Part shown: piece after piece, positions 9,201-18,055 of the stretch
How positions within the stretch are numbered: the stretch's first letter is position 1
Layout of the letters: every line of letters starts with the position of its first letter
Assembly (NCBI GenBank): GCA_016716385.1
Contig: JADJWL010000002.1
Span: 434,001-498,000 of the forward strand
Length of the DNA stretch: 64,000 bases
Reading direction: 5' to 3'
Source of the DNA: Bryobacterales bacterium
GTDB lineage: Bacteria > Acidobacteriota > Terriglobia > Bryobacterales > Bryobacteraceae
Notes under the pieces: model-generated
Told to the model about the DNA's origin: nothing
The model's database searches: none
What the model saw: only the letters and a program-made list of their open reading frames with translations
Made by a program: the position numbers and the translations under genes

Positions 9201-9467
9201 TATCGCGTCCAGACGATCGACACGCCGGGCAACGCCGCTCGCAACACGGCCTACGGTCCTCGCTTCTTCAATACGGACTTCAATCTGTCCAAGGGTTTCC
9301 GTCTGTCGGACAGCCAGTCATTCGACATCCGCTGGGAGACGTTCAACCTCTTCAATACCGTGAACTTCAACAATCCCGCCACCACGGTTGGCAACACCAA
9401 CTTCGGCTGGATCACGTCTGCCCGCGAACCTCGCATCATGCAGATGGCGATTCGCTACGCCTTCTGA
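6279..9467 (+). CDS. TonB-dependent receptor, Oar-like, carboxypeptidase-regulatory domain
   Basis: 1062 residues. A signal peptide (MQFLLLFFAIGASVLAQ) is followed by a carboxypeptidase-regulatory-like beta-sandwich domain (SLRVLVEDPTQSAIAGARVSVSN, ~residues 20-105), a plug domain (GRRYTELALLSPGV ... NFLLDGVDNNQ) and a long beta-barrel with many Y/F/W-rich strands. It ends in REPRIMQMAIRYAF with the terminal Phe typical of outer-membrane barrels. It should be an outer-membrane receptor for large or scarce nutrients energised by TonB. The ATG at 6279 is preferred over a TTG at 6267 because it starts the signal peptide cleanly and because a possible -10 (TATTCT, 6262-6267) overlaps the TTG. Confidence 0.88.
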   Translation: MQFLLLFFAIGASVLAQTDSASLRVLVEDPTQSAIAGARVSVSNTATGLRLTADTSTDGYAVFSPILRGVYDVEVSSSGFNTVRLSSVQINVDERRLLRARLEVSAVTETVDVIAAVASIQTEQGSLGQVISGRTAVDLPLAGRRYTELALLSPGVAASTLNPVTRGPGWFVANGNYHTQNNFLLDGVDNNQGTQNAQALSAQVVQPNPDAIAEFKVQTNAFSAEFGRSAGAVVNVSIKSGSNETHGTGYYFNRDAALAARGWTNNLQNVPKNNLAWHQYGGTVGGPIRKNKLFYFGAYEGFRQSFANTGITTVPTMAQRNGQFGVLNIVDPDTRAAFPGNEIPAARFDTLAKKVIDLYPEPNAPGNFQNGRPVNNYSFQRDGKEDTHKFDTRADYYLNDRNQLMGRYSWLRQKFNRDAIFPGLADGVGNQGVQFNENRSLAAAWTSTVNPRMVNTLRYGNNWTFAEFAHATANAEKADAFGFRGLPPEMLQVGGLPLINPTNYNQLGTRNFRPQFQAPKLNQFIDTLSVTAGKHFIRTGFELRLKSNRFVDVTRRTPAYNFQGRFTNDAMGDLLLGFPESVQLNTVPEVDQRQEAYSAFVQDDYKVSRTLTLNLGLRYEYTTPFYGHGTNKNINFDPATGNLVFATGEDRYLTTPDRNNFGPRLGFAWQAIEEKLVIRGGYGIFYNTEDIYGSEANLPLNPPQLVQPTLLRVGTGPAPVRLSDPIPAGVLTNFDSRTIALRTREREQRSGRIQQFNLAVQHRVSKASTFELAYAGNRGVNLFGIYQRNQTPFGVDGSVAANRPYPQWQGIQTGVSTARSWYNALQTKFEHSFDRGLFVLSSFTWASAIDQSGTWDAGASPQLFDRFDLENGRMAQTPKFQYTNALTYELPWGKNWSGFARHAFAGWRMATIVNWRSGLPLNVGLNGNGIDPQTGRAYRFLNRNGGGLRPDRVGEANTGVDPKTDRFRFLEASAYRVQTIDTPGNAARNTAYGPRFFNTDFNLSKGFRLSDSQSFDIRWETFNLFNTVNFNNPATTVGNTNFGWITSAREPRIMQMAIRYAF

Positions 9468-9479
9468 TTGTTTCCCGTC

Positions 9480-9522
9480 GGCGGCACCGTCAAGGCGCGC
9501 TCCTCGCCTTGCGGGTGCCGCC
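9480..9522. terminator. Two-part hairpin between convergent genes
   Basis: An outer stem GGCGGCACC/GGTGCCGCC (9480-9488 and 9514-9522) and an inner stem CAAGGCG/CGCCTTG (9491-9497 and 9505-9511) form a strong hairpin exactly between two convergent receptor genes. There is no T-tract on either side, so intrinsic termination is not proven. It may instead act as an mRNA 3' stabiliser. Confidence 0.45.
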
Positions 9523-9575
9523 AGCGTGGGAACCCCGTGAAGCACCCACGGACCGGTCGAAAGTGCCGGCTCCGT

Positions 9576-12500
9576 CTACCAACTCACGCGCAACCGCAGT
9601 TGAATGATCCGCGGATCGTTCGATTGGAGGCTCAGGTCCTGCAATCCGGTCGTCGTGTTCGGATCGACGTCCATCGGCGTGTTCAGCGCGTTGAAAAAAT
9701 CCACCGCGAACTGAGTCCGAATCTTCTCGGCGATCGTGAAGTTCTTATAGACAGAAGCGTCCAGATTCCAGTTTCCGGGCCCGCGGTAGAAATTGCGCGC
9801 GTTCCAGTTGACGTTGTCCTCGATGGTCGTTAATCGTGTCGTGCCGTTGGCCAGCGGCAGCGGGATGCGGTTGTCGAACAGGTGCCCGACGGGCCGCAGA
9901 ACGCGCTGCCCACGATCCACCGGCACGAGCGCCTGCAACTGGTTCTGGTCCACATTACTCGCCTGGAGGGGATCGAAATCGCCCCGGAACCAGAGGCGCT
10001 GCGGCCGTCCGGCAAAGGTCATCGATAAGCGCTCATCCGCGCTCAGCGTCGGATCCCCGAACAGGTAGCGGTTTGGGGCGACGCTCCTCCACATACCGCT
10101 CCGCCACTCGCCGATTGTCGCGACCTCCCAGCCCCCGACCAAGTGCCGGGCGAAGCCGGACGCCCCGCTGGCCCAGCGCTTCCCCGGTCCGAACGGCATC
10201 TCGAACACGCCGTTATAGCGGACGCGATGGGCCGGGATGTTGGCGCTGTTGAAGTACACCAGCCGCCGCAACTGGTCGTAGCTCAAGTCGGGGGCGCCGA
10301 GAACCTGAACGCGCTCGGGAACAGCGATATTCCCCGCGGTGTCGTTGATGGTGCCGTTGCCCGCGGTGAAGCCGCCGGCGTCGCTCGTGTTCAGTGAGCG
10401 CGTAAACGTGTAGAAGGTCTGGAAGGCGATTCCGTTCGAGTAGCGGCGCTCCAGTTCCGCCTGGAGCGAATTCGTCTTCGAGAACCCGGTCCGGTTCATG
10501 GCATGCAGATTCCAGTCCTTGTTCGGCCGCATCAGATCCCGGTTCCCGGGGGGATTCTGGCCCGTCCGCGAGACGTAGTTAAACTCGGACTCGCGTTGGT
10601 TAATGGAGTACCGCTGCTCCATGTCTTTGCTGTACTCGCCCAGGTAGGTGAGCCGGACGGCGGTCTCCCGCATCACTTCCCGTTCGAACGTCAAGTGCCA
10701 GGACTGAGAGCGCCCGTCCCGCCAGTTCCGGCCGTCGATCAGCAGACCGCTCTGCGCGGCGATGGGAATGGTGACGAGACCTTCTGTATCCACGCGGGCA
10801 TTCCCGATATTGAACTCGGGCCGCGGGACAGTGCGCACGGCGAATGTCGCCGTCCCGTCGTCGAGACCGATGTTGTTCTCGTAGCGCAAGTTGAGCGGTG
10901 GCGTCACGCGCATCGTCTGCAGCATCTGCGAGAGAGGCATGGTCCAGAAGTACTCGCCATAGCTGGCGCGCAGCACCGTGCGGTTGGCGATCCGGTAGGC
11001 CACTCCGACGCGCGGTCCGAAGTTGTTGTTGTCCGCGGCAATCAGCTTGCCTGGCAGGCCGGCCTGCTGCGCCGTCGTCCAGGTGAGGCCCCGTGCCGCC
11101 CAGGATGCCAGCTGCGAAGCGGGAATGTCGGTAATCTGATCCAACGTCACGTTTCCCGGCGTGACGACCTCGAACCGGTTCGCGATCGTCTGGGGATCGA
11201 TCTGCACGAACCGATTCCTCGCCTCGGTGTACGGAGACCAGCGGTCATAGCGGACACCGACATCGAGAGTCAGCCGAGGCGTGATTTTCCACGTATCCTG
11301 CACGAACAGCCCCAGTTCCTTCTGCCGGAAATAGAAGTATCCGCGGTTGTTCTGGGCCGAAAGATATGTCGGCAGGCCAAGCACCATGTCCGCGAGGCCG
11401 GTCCCGGTGAACGGCAGGCGCTGGTCACCCCGCGGATCGTACTGCGACGTCCAGGCGCCGTTGAACGAGTGGCTGCCCTGTTGCTGCTGGAGTTCCCGGA
11501 CATTGTTCTGTTCCCAGCGGAATTTGCCGCCGAACTTGATCGTGTGTGCTCCCTTCACCATGCTGGCGTTGTTCTCGATGATGTAGCCAGTGAGCTTCTC
11601 GTCCTTGATGTTGTCCGAACTCCAACTGAAGGGGCTCGCGCTCATGGTGGGCCACCCGGTGGCATTGAACGGGTTCGGCACGCCGAGTTCGTTCGCCCAA
11701 TTCGTGAAATCGGCTAAGGTGCCGGAGCTGTGTCCGTTGCGCTGGACGCCGAGCGTCAGTTCGTTGAGAACCGTCGGACTGAACAGATGGGTGTGGCGGA
11801 TAGAAGTCGACCAGATCTTCGTATCGCCGCGTCCGCTGCCCCACGCATTGGCAAGTCCGACCGGCGGGGCGCCGAACCGCCCGCCCTCCTGGCGCAGAAC
11901 GCGGTCGGTGTAGAGGAAGCGCCCGGTGAGGCTGTCGTTGTCGCTGATGCGGTGATCGAATCGCGTCGTGATCTTGTTGTCGTCGGTGACGTTGGGGTAG
12001 AAGCCGTCGAAGTTCTGTCCGAGGAACGGATTGATTGCGACGCTCGGCTCCGGGGTGACGCGCCGCATGACGGCAGCGAAGGGGCTGCGCCGGCTCGCCG
12101 GAATCAGGTTGCCCGCAAACGGGGTTCGCGTGCCGTCGGCTCCCGTGGTCAGCGGATCGAAAATACTGGTCTTCTGGCCCGCAGCATTCACAACCTGGTC
12201 GAAATTCCCGTCCCACATCTCCGGCAGTGGCGCCGCCGCGCGGGTGAAGCTTCGCTGCCGCTGGCGGAACCCTTCGTAGGCGGCGAACCAGAACGTCTTG
12301 TCCTTTCCGTTGTAGAGCCCTGGGAGATACACCGGGGCGCCAGCCGAGGCGCCGAACTCATTGCGGATCAGTTGCGGCGCGGTATTGCCGTCCTGGCGCT
12401 GCCGTGCGCGGAGACCGGCGCTATTGTTCCGGTGCACTTCGAACAAGCTGCCGTGGAACTCGTTGGTGCCGCTCTTGGTCACCATCGTGACGGTGGCCGG

Positions 12501-13172
12501 ACGGGAATACTGCGCCTGCGATCCATTCGTCTCAATCCGAAATTCACCAATGGTATCGAGTCCAGGCTGCACTCGGGAGACGCCGCCGCCAAACCGGTCG
12601 ACCATCGAGATGCCGTCCAGCAACATCTCCGTCGCACCGACTTTCGAGCCATTCACGCGCGGGTTGCCTCCGCCCTCCACCCCTGGCGTCAAATTGAAGA
12701 GATTAGTGATAAAGCGCCCATTCAGAGGGAGCTGCCGGATCAGCGCTTCGGTCTTGACGTCGCCAATCTCGGAGCTCTCGGTCGTAATGACCGGAGCGGC
12801 GCCCGTGACTTCGACAATTGTATCGACGCTGCCGACCTCCATCATGGTGTCCACGACTGCGATCTGCCCGACCTGCAACTGGAGGGTGCCGGTCCAGCGC
12901 TTAAACCCGGTGAAGTCGACCGTGACCGTGTACGGGCCGGGCGGCAGCGCCGAGACCGAGTAGATGCCGGCCGACGACGTGACGGTCGCGCGGGCAATAT
13001 TGGTTTCCCGGTTCGTCACCGTGACGCTTGCGCCAGGCACCGCAGCCTGCGTGCTGTCCGTCACGGTGCCTCGGATCGTACCGGTACCGGCTTGAGAAAA
13101 CAATGCAACGGGCATCAGTTGCAGGGCTAGAACCGCAAGGCTGAAGCTCGCCAGAAAGTACGGAAGTTTCAT
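9576..13172 (-). CDS. TonB-dependent receptor, Oar-like, carboxypeptidase-regulatory domain
   Basis: 1198 residues with a signal peptide (about 27 residues, ending near ALFSQ). It has a carboxypeptidase-regulatory-like domain (GTIRGTVTDSTQAAVPGASV, ~residues 30-115), a plug (LPLNGRFITNLFNLTPGVEG ... TEMLLDGISMVDRF) and a beta-barrel ending in DPRIIQLRLRVSW. The start is supported by AAGGAG 8 bases upstream. It is convergent with the receptor at 6279-9467 but differs from it in sequence, so it is not a recent duplicate. Role: outer-membrane uptake of an unknown substrate, powered through TonB/ExbBD encoded elsewhere. Confidence 0.88.
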   Translation of the reverse strand: MKLPYFLASFSLAVLALQLMPVALFSQAGTGTIRGTVTDSTQAAVPGASVTVTNRETNIARATVTSSAGIYSVSALPPGPYTVTVDFTGFKRWTGTLQLQVGQIAVVDTMMEVGSVDTIVEVTGAAPVITTESSEIGDVKTEALIRQLPLNGRFITNLFNLTPGVEGGGNPRVNGSKVGATEMLLDGISMVDRFGGGVSRVQPGLDTIGEFRIETNGSQAQYSRPATVTMVTKSGTNEFHGSLFEVHRNNSAGLRARQRQDGNTAPQLIRNEFGASAGAPVYLPGLYNGKDKTFWFAAYEGFRQRQRSFTRAAAPLPEMWDGNFDQVVNAAGQKTSIFDPLTTGADGTRTPFAGNLIPASRRSPFAAVMRRVTPEPSVAINPFLGQNFDGFYPNVTDDNKITTRFDHRISDNDSLTGRFLYTDRVLRQEGGRFGAPPVGLANAWGSGRGDTKIWSTSIRHTHLFSPTVLNELTLGVQRNGHSSGTLADFTNWANELGVPNPFNATGWPTMSASPFSWSSDNIKDEKLTGYIIENNASMVKGAHTIKFGGKFRWEQNNVRELQQQQGSHSFNGAWTSQYDPRGDQRLPFTGTGLADMVLGLPTYLSAQNNRGYFYFRQKELGLFVQDTWKITPRLTLDVGVRYDRWSPYTEARNRFVQIDPQTIANRFEVVTPGNVTLDQITDIPASQLASWAARGLTWTTAQQAGLPGKLIAADNNNFGPRVGVAYRIANRTVLRASYGEYFWTMPLSQMLQTMRVTPPLNLRYENNIGLDDGTATFAVRTVPRPEFNIGNARVDTEGLVTIPIAAQSGLLIDGRNWRDGRSQSWHLTFEREVMRETAVRLTYLGEYSKDMEQRYSINQRESEFNYVSRTGQNPPGNRDLMRPNKDWNLHAMNRTGFSKTNSLQAELERRYSNGIAFQTFYTFTRSLNTSDAGGFTAGNGTINDTAGNIAVPERVQVLGAPDLSYDQLRRLVYFNSANIPAHRVRYNGVFEMPFGPGKRWASGASGFARHLVGGWEVATIGEWRSGMWRSVAPNRYLFGDPTLSADERLSMTFAGRPQRLWFRGDFDPLQASNVDQNQLQALVPVDRGQRVLRPVGHLFDNRIPLPLANGTTRLTTIEDNVNWNARNFYRGPGNWNLDASVYKNFTIAEKIRTQFAVDFFNALNTPMDVDPNTTTGLQDLSLQSNDPRIIQLRLRVSW

Positions 13173-13350
13173 CGACTTGGCTCCTTCGTCGTTACGTGAC
13201 GTGGCGTTTGATCATCCTGGGCGACCCGGCGCCGCACCGCGGCCAAGTGCCCGTCCAACAACCTGGTTGGCAGGAGTATATCACGAAGAGTTGGCTTTCT
13301 TGAATAGAAAAAGGAACTGCGCGGGTGGCTACTTTCTCACGCAATACTTC

Positions 13351-15735
13351 TCAGAAGATCCGTTCCTGGCGCCGCAGCGTTCCGAAACTGCCGATGTTGG
13401 CGATGGCAAAGGCGAGCCGGAACTGGTTCTCATTCCGGTTGCCGAAGCTGAACCGCCGGTATTGAACGCTGAACCCGCAGCAGTCTGTGTTGTAGGCCGT
13501 CTCCACCTGGGCGAACTGCATGACGGCGAGACGGAAGTCGTAGATCGCGGTGAAGCCCGTGTTCCAGCCTTTGCTGCTTGGCTTTCCGCGCCCAACCACT
13601 CCGAACAGTTGGTTGGCGCTGGGCGAAATGCGCGGATTGCTGCGGACGTGGTTGTGTCCTAGCAGGCCAAAGTAGTCGCCTTGGCGCACATCCGCCTGGA
13701 TCGTCGAATTGACGAAACGCTGCCGCAGTGGATCGTAATCGCTGCGCCACTGCACCGAGGCAGCAGGCAGCGGCGACACACGGACGACGGAAACGATGGG
13801 GGAGTAGCGCCGGGGTTCGTCGAGGAACGCATAGGGCGTGAGTCCTACGCCGCTCGAGACGATGTTCCGCTCGCCGGGAATGAGGGCACCGCCGAAGGTG
13901 GGATCGAAGAAGCGCTTGTGCCAGAGTTCCCAGCTCAGCACCTCCGACACCTGGCCCTGCCGTTTGGCGAACACGCGGTTCGTCAGGGAGATTTCTGCTT
14001 CGGTTGTGTTCGACACCAGGTCGACCGGATCGAAGCGGATCACCCGTTCGAAATCCGTCACGCCACCCGTGTGGCGGAACGTGACGCGCGGTTCGATGAC
14101 GTGCTTCACCTGGTCCCCTAGAAAGCTCTTGCGGCGGAACGTCCGGGCGAGCGACGGAAGCACGGCCTCAACTTCCGCCGTGTGCGCATGCCTGACGAGA
14201 TTGCGCCGCACGATCGCTCCATCGCGTTCTTCGCGGCTCTCCGCGTAGCGCGTCTCGCGGATCGAGAAACTGGGGATCAGGTGGATATCCTTCCAGCGGA
14301 CCGCCGTCGTGACACGCGGCGAAGCGTCGAGGCGGTTCATGAACTGGCTTGTACGGAAGGAAAGCTGGCTGCGGTCGAGCAGCGCCAACGACGTGTCGAA
14401 GGAGACCCATAGCGGCAAGGAGCCGGAGCGGATCTGCCGGTCGCGGCTGGTAAACGAGATTTCCGGCAGGCGCCGGATCAGAACCCAGTCCCCGGGCGCC
14501 AGGGTCTGGAAGCTTTGGAGCCGCGAGAAGGCGGCATTGAAGCTGTAGGTCGACCAGTGTTTGCCGACAAATCCCGTGGAGTTCGTTTCCGAGAAGATTG
14601 CCTCCTGGAACGACTCGGTAAACGCCTGGCGGAACGCGAGCGAGCTCAGGTAGTTGATCTCCGCTTTGCCATAAAAGCCGCGTCCGAGGTCGGACTGCGC
14701 CGAGGTCGATAGGATGTAGCCGCCCTCCTTGCGCCGGGAGCCATCCTGAAGCAGCAGACCGCGGTCGTTCACACCATACAGGATGACGTTGAAGTCAGTG
14801 CCGTGGCGGGGCTTGCCACGGAGGTCGACATGGTGCGCGAAGCCGCGCTGGGTGAACAACTGGCTGCGGTACATCACGTCGTAGCTGCGGTTGATTGCCC
14901 AGTAGTAGCCGGCGCCGAACATCAGGCCGCGGCGCGAACTGTTTCCGATATTTGGCGTAAGAAAGCCGCTCTTGCGGGGCGCTTTCTGCAGGGATTTGTA
15001 GAAAAACGGCGCATAGAACAGCGGAATCTTCCGCACTCTGAATGTGGCGCCGCGGGCGATCGCGCGCTCGTCCGGCACGATGTCGAACGAAGGACCGCGG
15101 AGAGTCCACCACGGGTTGGGCAGCCGGCAGTTAGTGATCATGCCGTCGTGAAGAACGTACCGGCTACCGATGCGGTCCGCCCATTTGCCCTCGAAATAGA
15201 ACGGATTGCTCGAGGTGAGCACACCTGGCCGGGCGTCGATCTTGACGGCCGAGGTGCCCTTGACGTCGTAGAAGCGGCCCGTCTCGTCCTTCAAACTATA
15301 CTCGGCGCGGCTGGCGGTCAGTTCTTCGTTCCGGGCGAAGTTCTTGTAGAACACGCTGCCGCGCGCCTCTGCCAGACCGGACGCCTCGTCATAGTCAACC
15401 TCGTCGGCGCGCAGCTCCATCTCCGAGGTGCGCAGGACGGCGCTGCCCCGGAGATGGTGCAAGGCCCCCTCGACCTCCTGCGTCACGGCAGATATGTCGA
15501 TATACCCGGGTGGGGGCAGACGTTCCCTGATTTCTGCGGGCAGCGGGGGAGTTTGCGCGGCGGAAATCTGTAAAAGTAAAGTGAGGAGCCAAAGTAATGC
15601 GATCTTCCGCGAGAAAAGTCCGTGACTTTGCGCGCCGAATATGGTACGAAGGTTGAGATGGCTGGAAGGGCGGATCGCCGTACCGCCGCGCGGGGCGGCG
15701 CTGCCGGGGTGGAGACGGACACGAGGGATCCCCAA
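13351..15735 (-). CDS. lptD: LPS-assembly protein LptD (OstA-like)
   Basis: The protein shows the LptD order: signal peptide (RKIALLWLLTLLLQISAAQ), an OstA/LptA-like jellyroll (ELRADEVDYDEASGLAEARGSV...), then a long beta-barrel. The pair DCCGFSVQYRRF near the C-terminus matches the conserved cysteine pair of LptD. It inserts lipopolysaccharide into the outer membrane with LptE. The start is unclear: no ATG or GTG lies between the signal peptide and an ATG at 15843, which is inside the divergent RDD gene. I chose the TTG at 15735; it has no visible ribosome-binding site and leaves a long basic extension before the signal peptide. A start on a rarer codon, or a sequence error, is possible. Confidence 0.8.
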   Translation of the reverse strand: MGIPRVRLHPGSAAPRGGTAIRPSSHLNLRTIFGAQSHGLFSRKIALLWLLTLLLQISAAQTPPLPAEIRERLPPPGYIDISAVTQEVEGALHHLRGSAVLRTSEMELRADEVDYDEASGLAEARGSVFYKNFARNEELTASRAEYSLKDETGRFYDVKGTSAVKIDARPGVLTSSNPFYFEGKWADRIGSRYVLHDGMITNCRLPNPWWTLRGPSFDIVPDERAIARGATFRVRKIPLFYAPFFYKSLQKAPRKSGFLTPNIGNSSRRGLMFGAGYYWAINRSYDVMYRSQLFTQRGFAHHVDLRGKPRHGTDFNVILYGVNDRGLLLQDGSRRKEGGYILSTSAQSDLGRGFYGKAEINYLSSLAFRQAFTESFQEAIFSETNSTGFVGKHWSTYSFNAAFSRLQSFQTLAPGDWVLIRRLPEISFTSRDRQIRSGSLPLWVSFDTSLALLDRSQLSFRTSQFMNRLDASPRVTTAVRWKDIHLIPSFSIRETRYAESREERDGAIVRRNLVRHAHTAEVEAVLPSLARTFRRKSFLGDQVKHVIEPRVTFRHTGGVTDFERVIRFDPVDLVSNTTEAEISLTNRVFAKRQGQVSEVLSWELWHKRFFDPTFGGALIPGERNIVSSGVGLTPYAFLDEPRRYSPIVSVVRVSPLPAASVQWRSDYDPLRQRFVNSTIQADVRQGDYFGLLGHNHVRSNPRISPSANQLFGVVGRGKPSSKGWNTGFTAIYDFRLAVMQFAQVETAYNTDCCGFSVQYRRFSFGNRNENQFRLAFAIANIGSFGTLRRQERIF

Positions 15736-15832
15736 CGGGCAAACGTAGCATGGCGCCCGGCACGGCTGCAAGAGCGGTGCCCTGCGGGCCGGGGATCGGG
15801 AGCGGGCAGGTCCAGTTGAGGAAACGTTAGAG

Positions 15833-16699
15833 ATGACGTGCACATACTGCCGGCAGACGAATTCCGAGGAAGATCATCGCTGTGGACGCTGCGGCCGTCG
15901 CCTTCTCGTCGGCGGGGTCGCGGCAATGGAGGGAACGGCTTGGCCGAAGGCCGGGGCGAACTCCACCGTGGATCCGTATCTGACGCTGTCCCGTGGTTCC
16001 CTGGCGCTGGATGAGACGCCCGCGCCGAAAGCCCACTTGCCCCCGCCAACCCATCCGCGGCTCACCCGCCCGCGCCAGGGTTCGCTGTTCCCGGAGAACG
16101 AGAAAGTCATCCAGTTCCCCGGAGAGGAGCCGGCGCCGCCGCAGCGGCGGACGCAACCCCGAAAACCCCGGCGCAAGGTGGCGCCGGACCTCGAAACACA
16201 GCCGTACCTCGATTTCTTTCCGCCCGTGCCGAACGCTCCGCGTACTTTGGACACAACGGTAGAAGCGGTGATCTATTGCGATGCTCCGGTCGCGACGCCG
16301 CAGCACCGGGCGATCGCCTGGGCGCTGGATCTGAGCCTCGTCCTGGTGGCGATGGCGGTGTTCCTCGGAGCGTTTGCCGTGTGCGGTGGCGAGCTGGCGT
16401 TTACGGCCTCCAACAGTCCGTACTTCGCCGCGGCTTTCCTGCTGATCGCCGGTTTCTACACGATCCTTTGGCCCTTGGCCGGCGGCGAAACGGCCGGAGC
16501 GCGGTGGGCCGGGCTGCGCGTGGTCAATTTCGACGGCCAGAAACCCAGCAGGTCAGAGCGCTTCCTTCGTAGTCTCGGTGCGGTGCTCAGCTTCGCGGCC
16601 GCGGGTCTTGGTGTCCTGTGGGCACTCGCCGACGAAGAAGGACTCACTTGGCACGACCACATGACCAAGACGTTTCCCACCATCCGGAACCATCCGTAA
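15833..16699 (+). CDS. RDD-family membrane protein with N-terminal zinc ribbon
   Basis: 288 residues. The first 25 residues carry CTYCRQTNSEEDHRCGRCG, two CxxC knuckles of a zinc ribbon. A proline-rich linker (~residues 45-140) follows. The C-terminal RDD domain begins at TPQHRAIAWALDLSLVLVAMAVF, contains about three membrane segments and ends with the typical WHDHMTKTFPTI. RDD proteins are membrane proteins of poorly defined role. The gene is divergent from lptD with a very short shared upstream region. Confidence 0.8.
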   Translation: MTCTYCRQTNSEEDHRCGRCGRRLLVGGVAAMEGTAWPKAGANSTVDPYLTLSRGSLALDETPAPKAHLPPPTHPRLTRPRQGSLFPENEKVIQFPGEEPAPPQRRTQPRKPRRKVAPDLETQPYLDFFPPVPNAPRTLDTTVEAVIYCDAPVATPQHRAIAWALDLSLVLVAMAVFLGAFAVCGGELAFTASNSPYFAAAFLLIAGFYTILWPLAGGETAGARWAGLRVVNFDGQKPSRSERFLRSLGAVLSFAAAGLGVLWALADEEGLTWHDHMTKTFPTIRNHP

Positions 16700-16714
16700 C
16701 GGCGCGCAGGCGGG

Positions 16715-16723
16715 TGGTATAAT
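16715..16723 (+). promoter_or_regulatory. Perfect extended -10 element, leaderless start
   Basis: TGGTATAAT is a perfect extended -10 (TGnTATAAT) and lies 7 bases before the ATG at 16731, the same geometry as at 2185-2193. The mRNA is probably leaderless. Confidence 0.6.
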
Positions 16724-16730
16724 CCCGCCG

Positions 16731-17579
16731 ATGAGCGACTCACCGATCCCCAGCATTGTCCTGATGGGCGCGGGCGGCAAGATGGGCCTGCGCCTGAGCG
16801 CCAACCTCGCCAGGACCGCCTACCCCGTGCGGCATGTCGAGGTGAGCGAACGTGGGCGCGAGGCTCTGGCCGCGCGCGGCATCTCTGTCGTAGACCAGGA
16901 GACGGCATTCGATGGCGCCGACGCGGTGATCCTGGCGATTCCGGACAAGCTCATCGGACCGGTCTCGCACCAGATCGCCCCCAGGCTCCGCTCCGGCGCC
17001 CTGTTGGTTGTCCTCGACGCCGCCGCCCCCCATGCGGGCGAAATGCCGGACCGCGACGATCTGTCCATCTTCGTCACGCACCCTTGCCATCCGCCGGTCA
17101 TCCATGACGAGACGGCGCCGGAAGCGCAACTGGACTTCTTCGGAGGCGTCCACGCCCGCCAGCACATCGTCTGCGCCCTCATGCGCGGCCCGGAAGAGGC
17201 GTATACAGCCGGGGAGGCGATTGCCCGCGCCATCTTCGCCCCGGTCATGCGGGCGCACCGCTGTACGGTAGAACAGATGGCCATTTTGGAACCTGTCCTT
17301 TCGGAGACCGTGGCGGCCACGTGCATGATGGTGATGCGCGAGGCCGTCGATGAAGCCGAACGGCGCGGGGTGCCGCGCCAGGCGGCCCTCGACTTTCTCA
17401 TCGGCCACCTCAAGGTCGAGATCGGAATTGCCTTCGAACTGTTTGAAGGGGCACGCTTTTCCGACGGCGCGCTGCAGGCGATCGAACGCGCCAAAGTCGA
17501 CCTCTTCCAGCCGGACTGGAAGAAGGTCTTCGAACCGGACGCCGTCCGCGCCAGCGTTGCCTCGATTGTCGCCCGGTAG
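16731..17579 (+). CDS. Phosphogluconate dehydrogenase-like / D-apionate oxidoisomerase-like dehydrogenase
   Basis: 282 residues. A Rossmann fold opens with SIVLMGAGGKMGLRL (GxGGxMG, ~residues 9-23) and continues with ADAVILAIPDKLI. The C-terminal helical half (from ~residue 110, FVTHPCHPPVIHDE, then HRCTVEQMAILEPVLSETV) resembles the PGDH_C-type domain. This domain is found in a group of NAD(P)-dependent sugar-acid dehydrogenases that includes D-apionate oxidoisomerase. Cytosolic oxidation of a branched or phosphorylated sugar acid is the likely role; the substrate is not determined. No ribosome-binding site is seen, in line with the leaderless promoter. Confidence 0.75.
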   Translation: MSDSPIPSIVLMGAGGKMGLRLSANLARTAYPVRHVEVSERGREALAARGISVVDQETAFDGADAVILAIPDKLIGPVSHQIAPRLRSGALLVVLDAAAPHAGEMPDRDDLSIFVTHPCHPPVIHDETAPEAQLDFFGGVHARQHIVCALMRGPEEAYTAGEAIARAIFAPVMRAHRCTVEQMAILEPVLSETVAATCMMVMREAVDEAERRGVPRQAALDFLIGHLKVEIGIAFELFEGARFSDGALQAIERAKVDLFQPDWKKVFEPDAVRASVASIVAR

Positions 17580-17615
17580 CTCAAGACGGCTCACTCGGAA
17601 CCGATAAGCTTCCTC

Positions 17616-17966
17616 GTGGGGGCGTTTCTCGACAATGCGGCCAGCCTGCTGGAAACCGCGGCACGAGTCCATGAGGCGGGCGGGGACGCCGTGGAGTTCG
17701 CCGTGATGGTCGGCGAAGACGGCTCCATCCACATGCTCATGGGCGTGGAGGGCTCTCCGGAACACATTGCGGCCAGCCGAGGTTGGCCCACCGTCTACCG
17801 GGTGTCCCATCGCGGCGGCGTCAGCCGCGTCGAGGGCGCCAGCCGCAGCCAGACCTGCCGCCTCGAAGCCCTCGAACCCCAGAGCGCCGCCCGCCGTCTG
17901 CTGGCCGGCCAGCCGCGCTACCATCTGGTCTCCTGCAAGGACCCGGCTCAGGTTGCGGGGTTCTAA
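17616..17966 (+). CDS. Conserved-looking small protein of unknown function
   Basis: 116 residues from a GTG start. The sequence is balanced and not low-complexity (FLDNAASLLETAARVHEAGGDAVEFAVMVGEDGSIHMLMG...), and reads like a small alpha/beta protein. No motif is recognised. It lies 36 bases after the dehydrogenase and ahead of the roadblock/MglA cluster, so it could be the last gene of either unit. I consider it a real gene because coding quality is good over its whole length, but no function can be offered. Confidence 0.55.
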   Translation: MGAFLDNAASLLETAARVHEAGGDAVEFAVMVGEDGSIHMLMGVEGSPEHIAASRGWPTVYRVSHRGGVSRVEGASRSQTCRLEALEPQSAARRLLAGQPRYHLVSCKDPAQVAGF

Positions 17967-18055
17967 GTAGTACCAAGCCGAAAGGGGGTATCCCGCCCCC
18001 GTATTCCTGTATAGTGTTCTATCCCTTCCGTCGATTACACTAAGTACCAAAGCTG

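Noticed and set aside
10503..13130. Long plus-strand open frames opposite the second receptor gene
   Set aside because: Antisense artefacts of the receptor; no ribosome-binding site or family motif.
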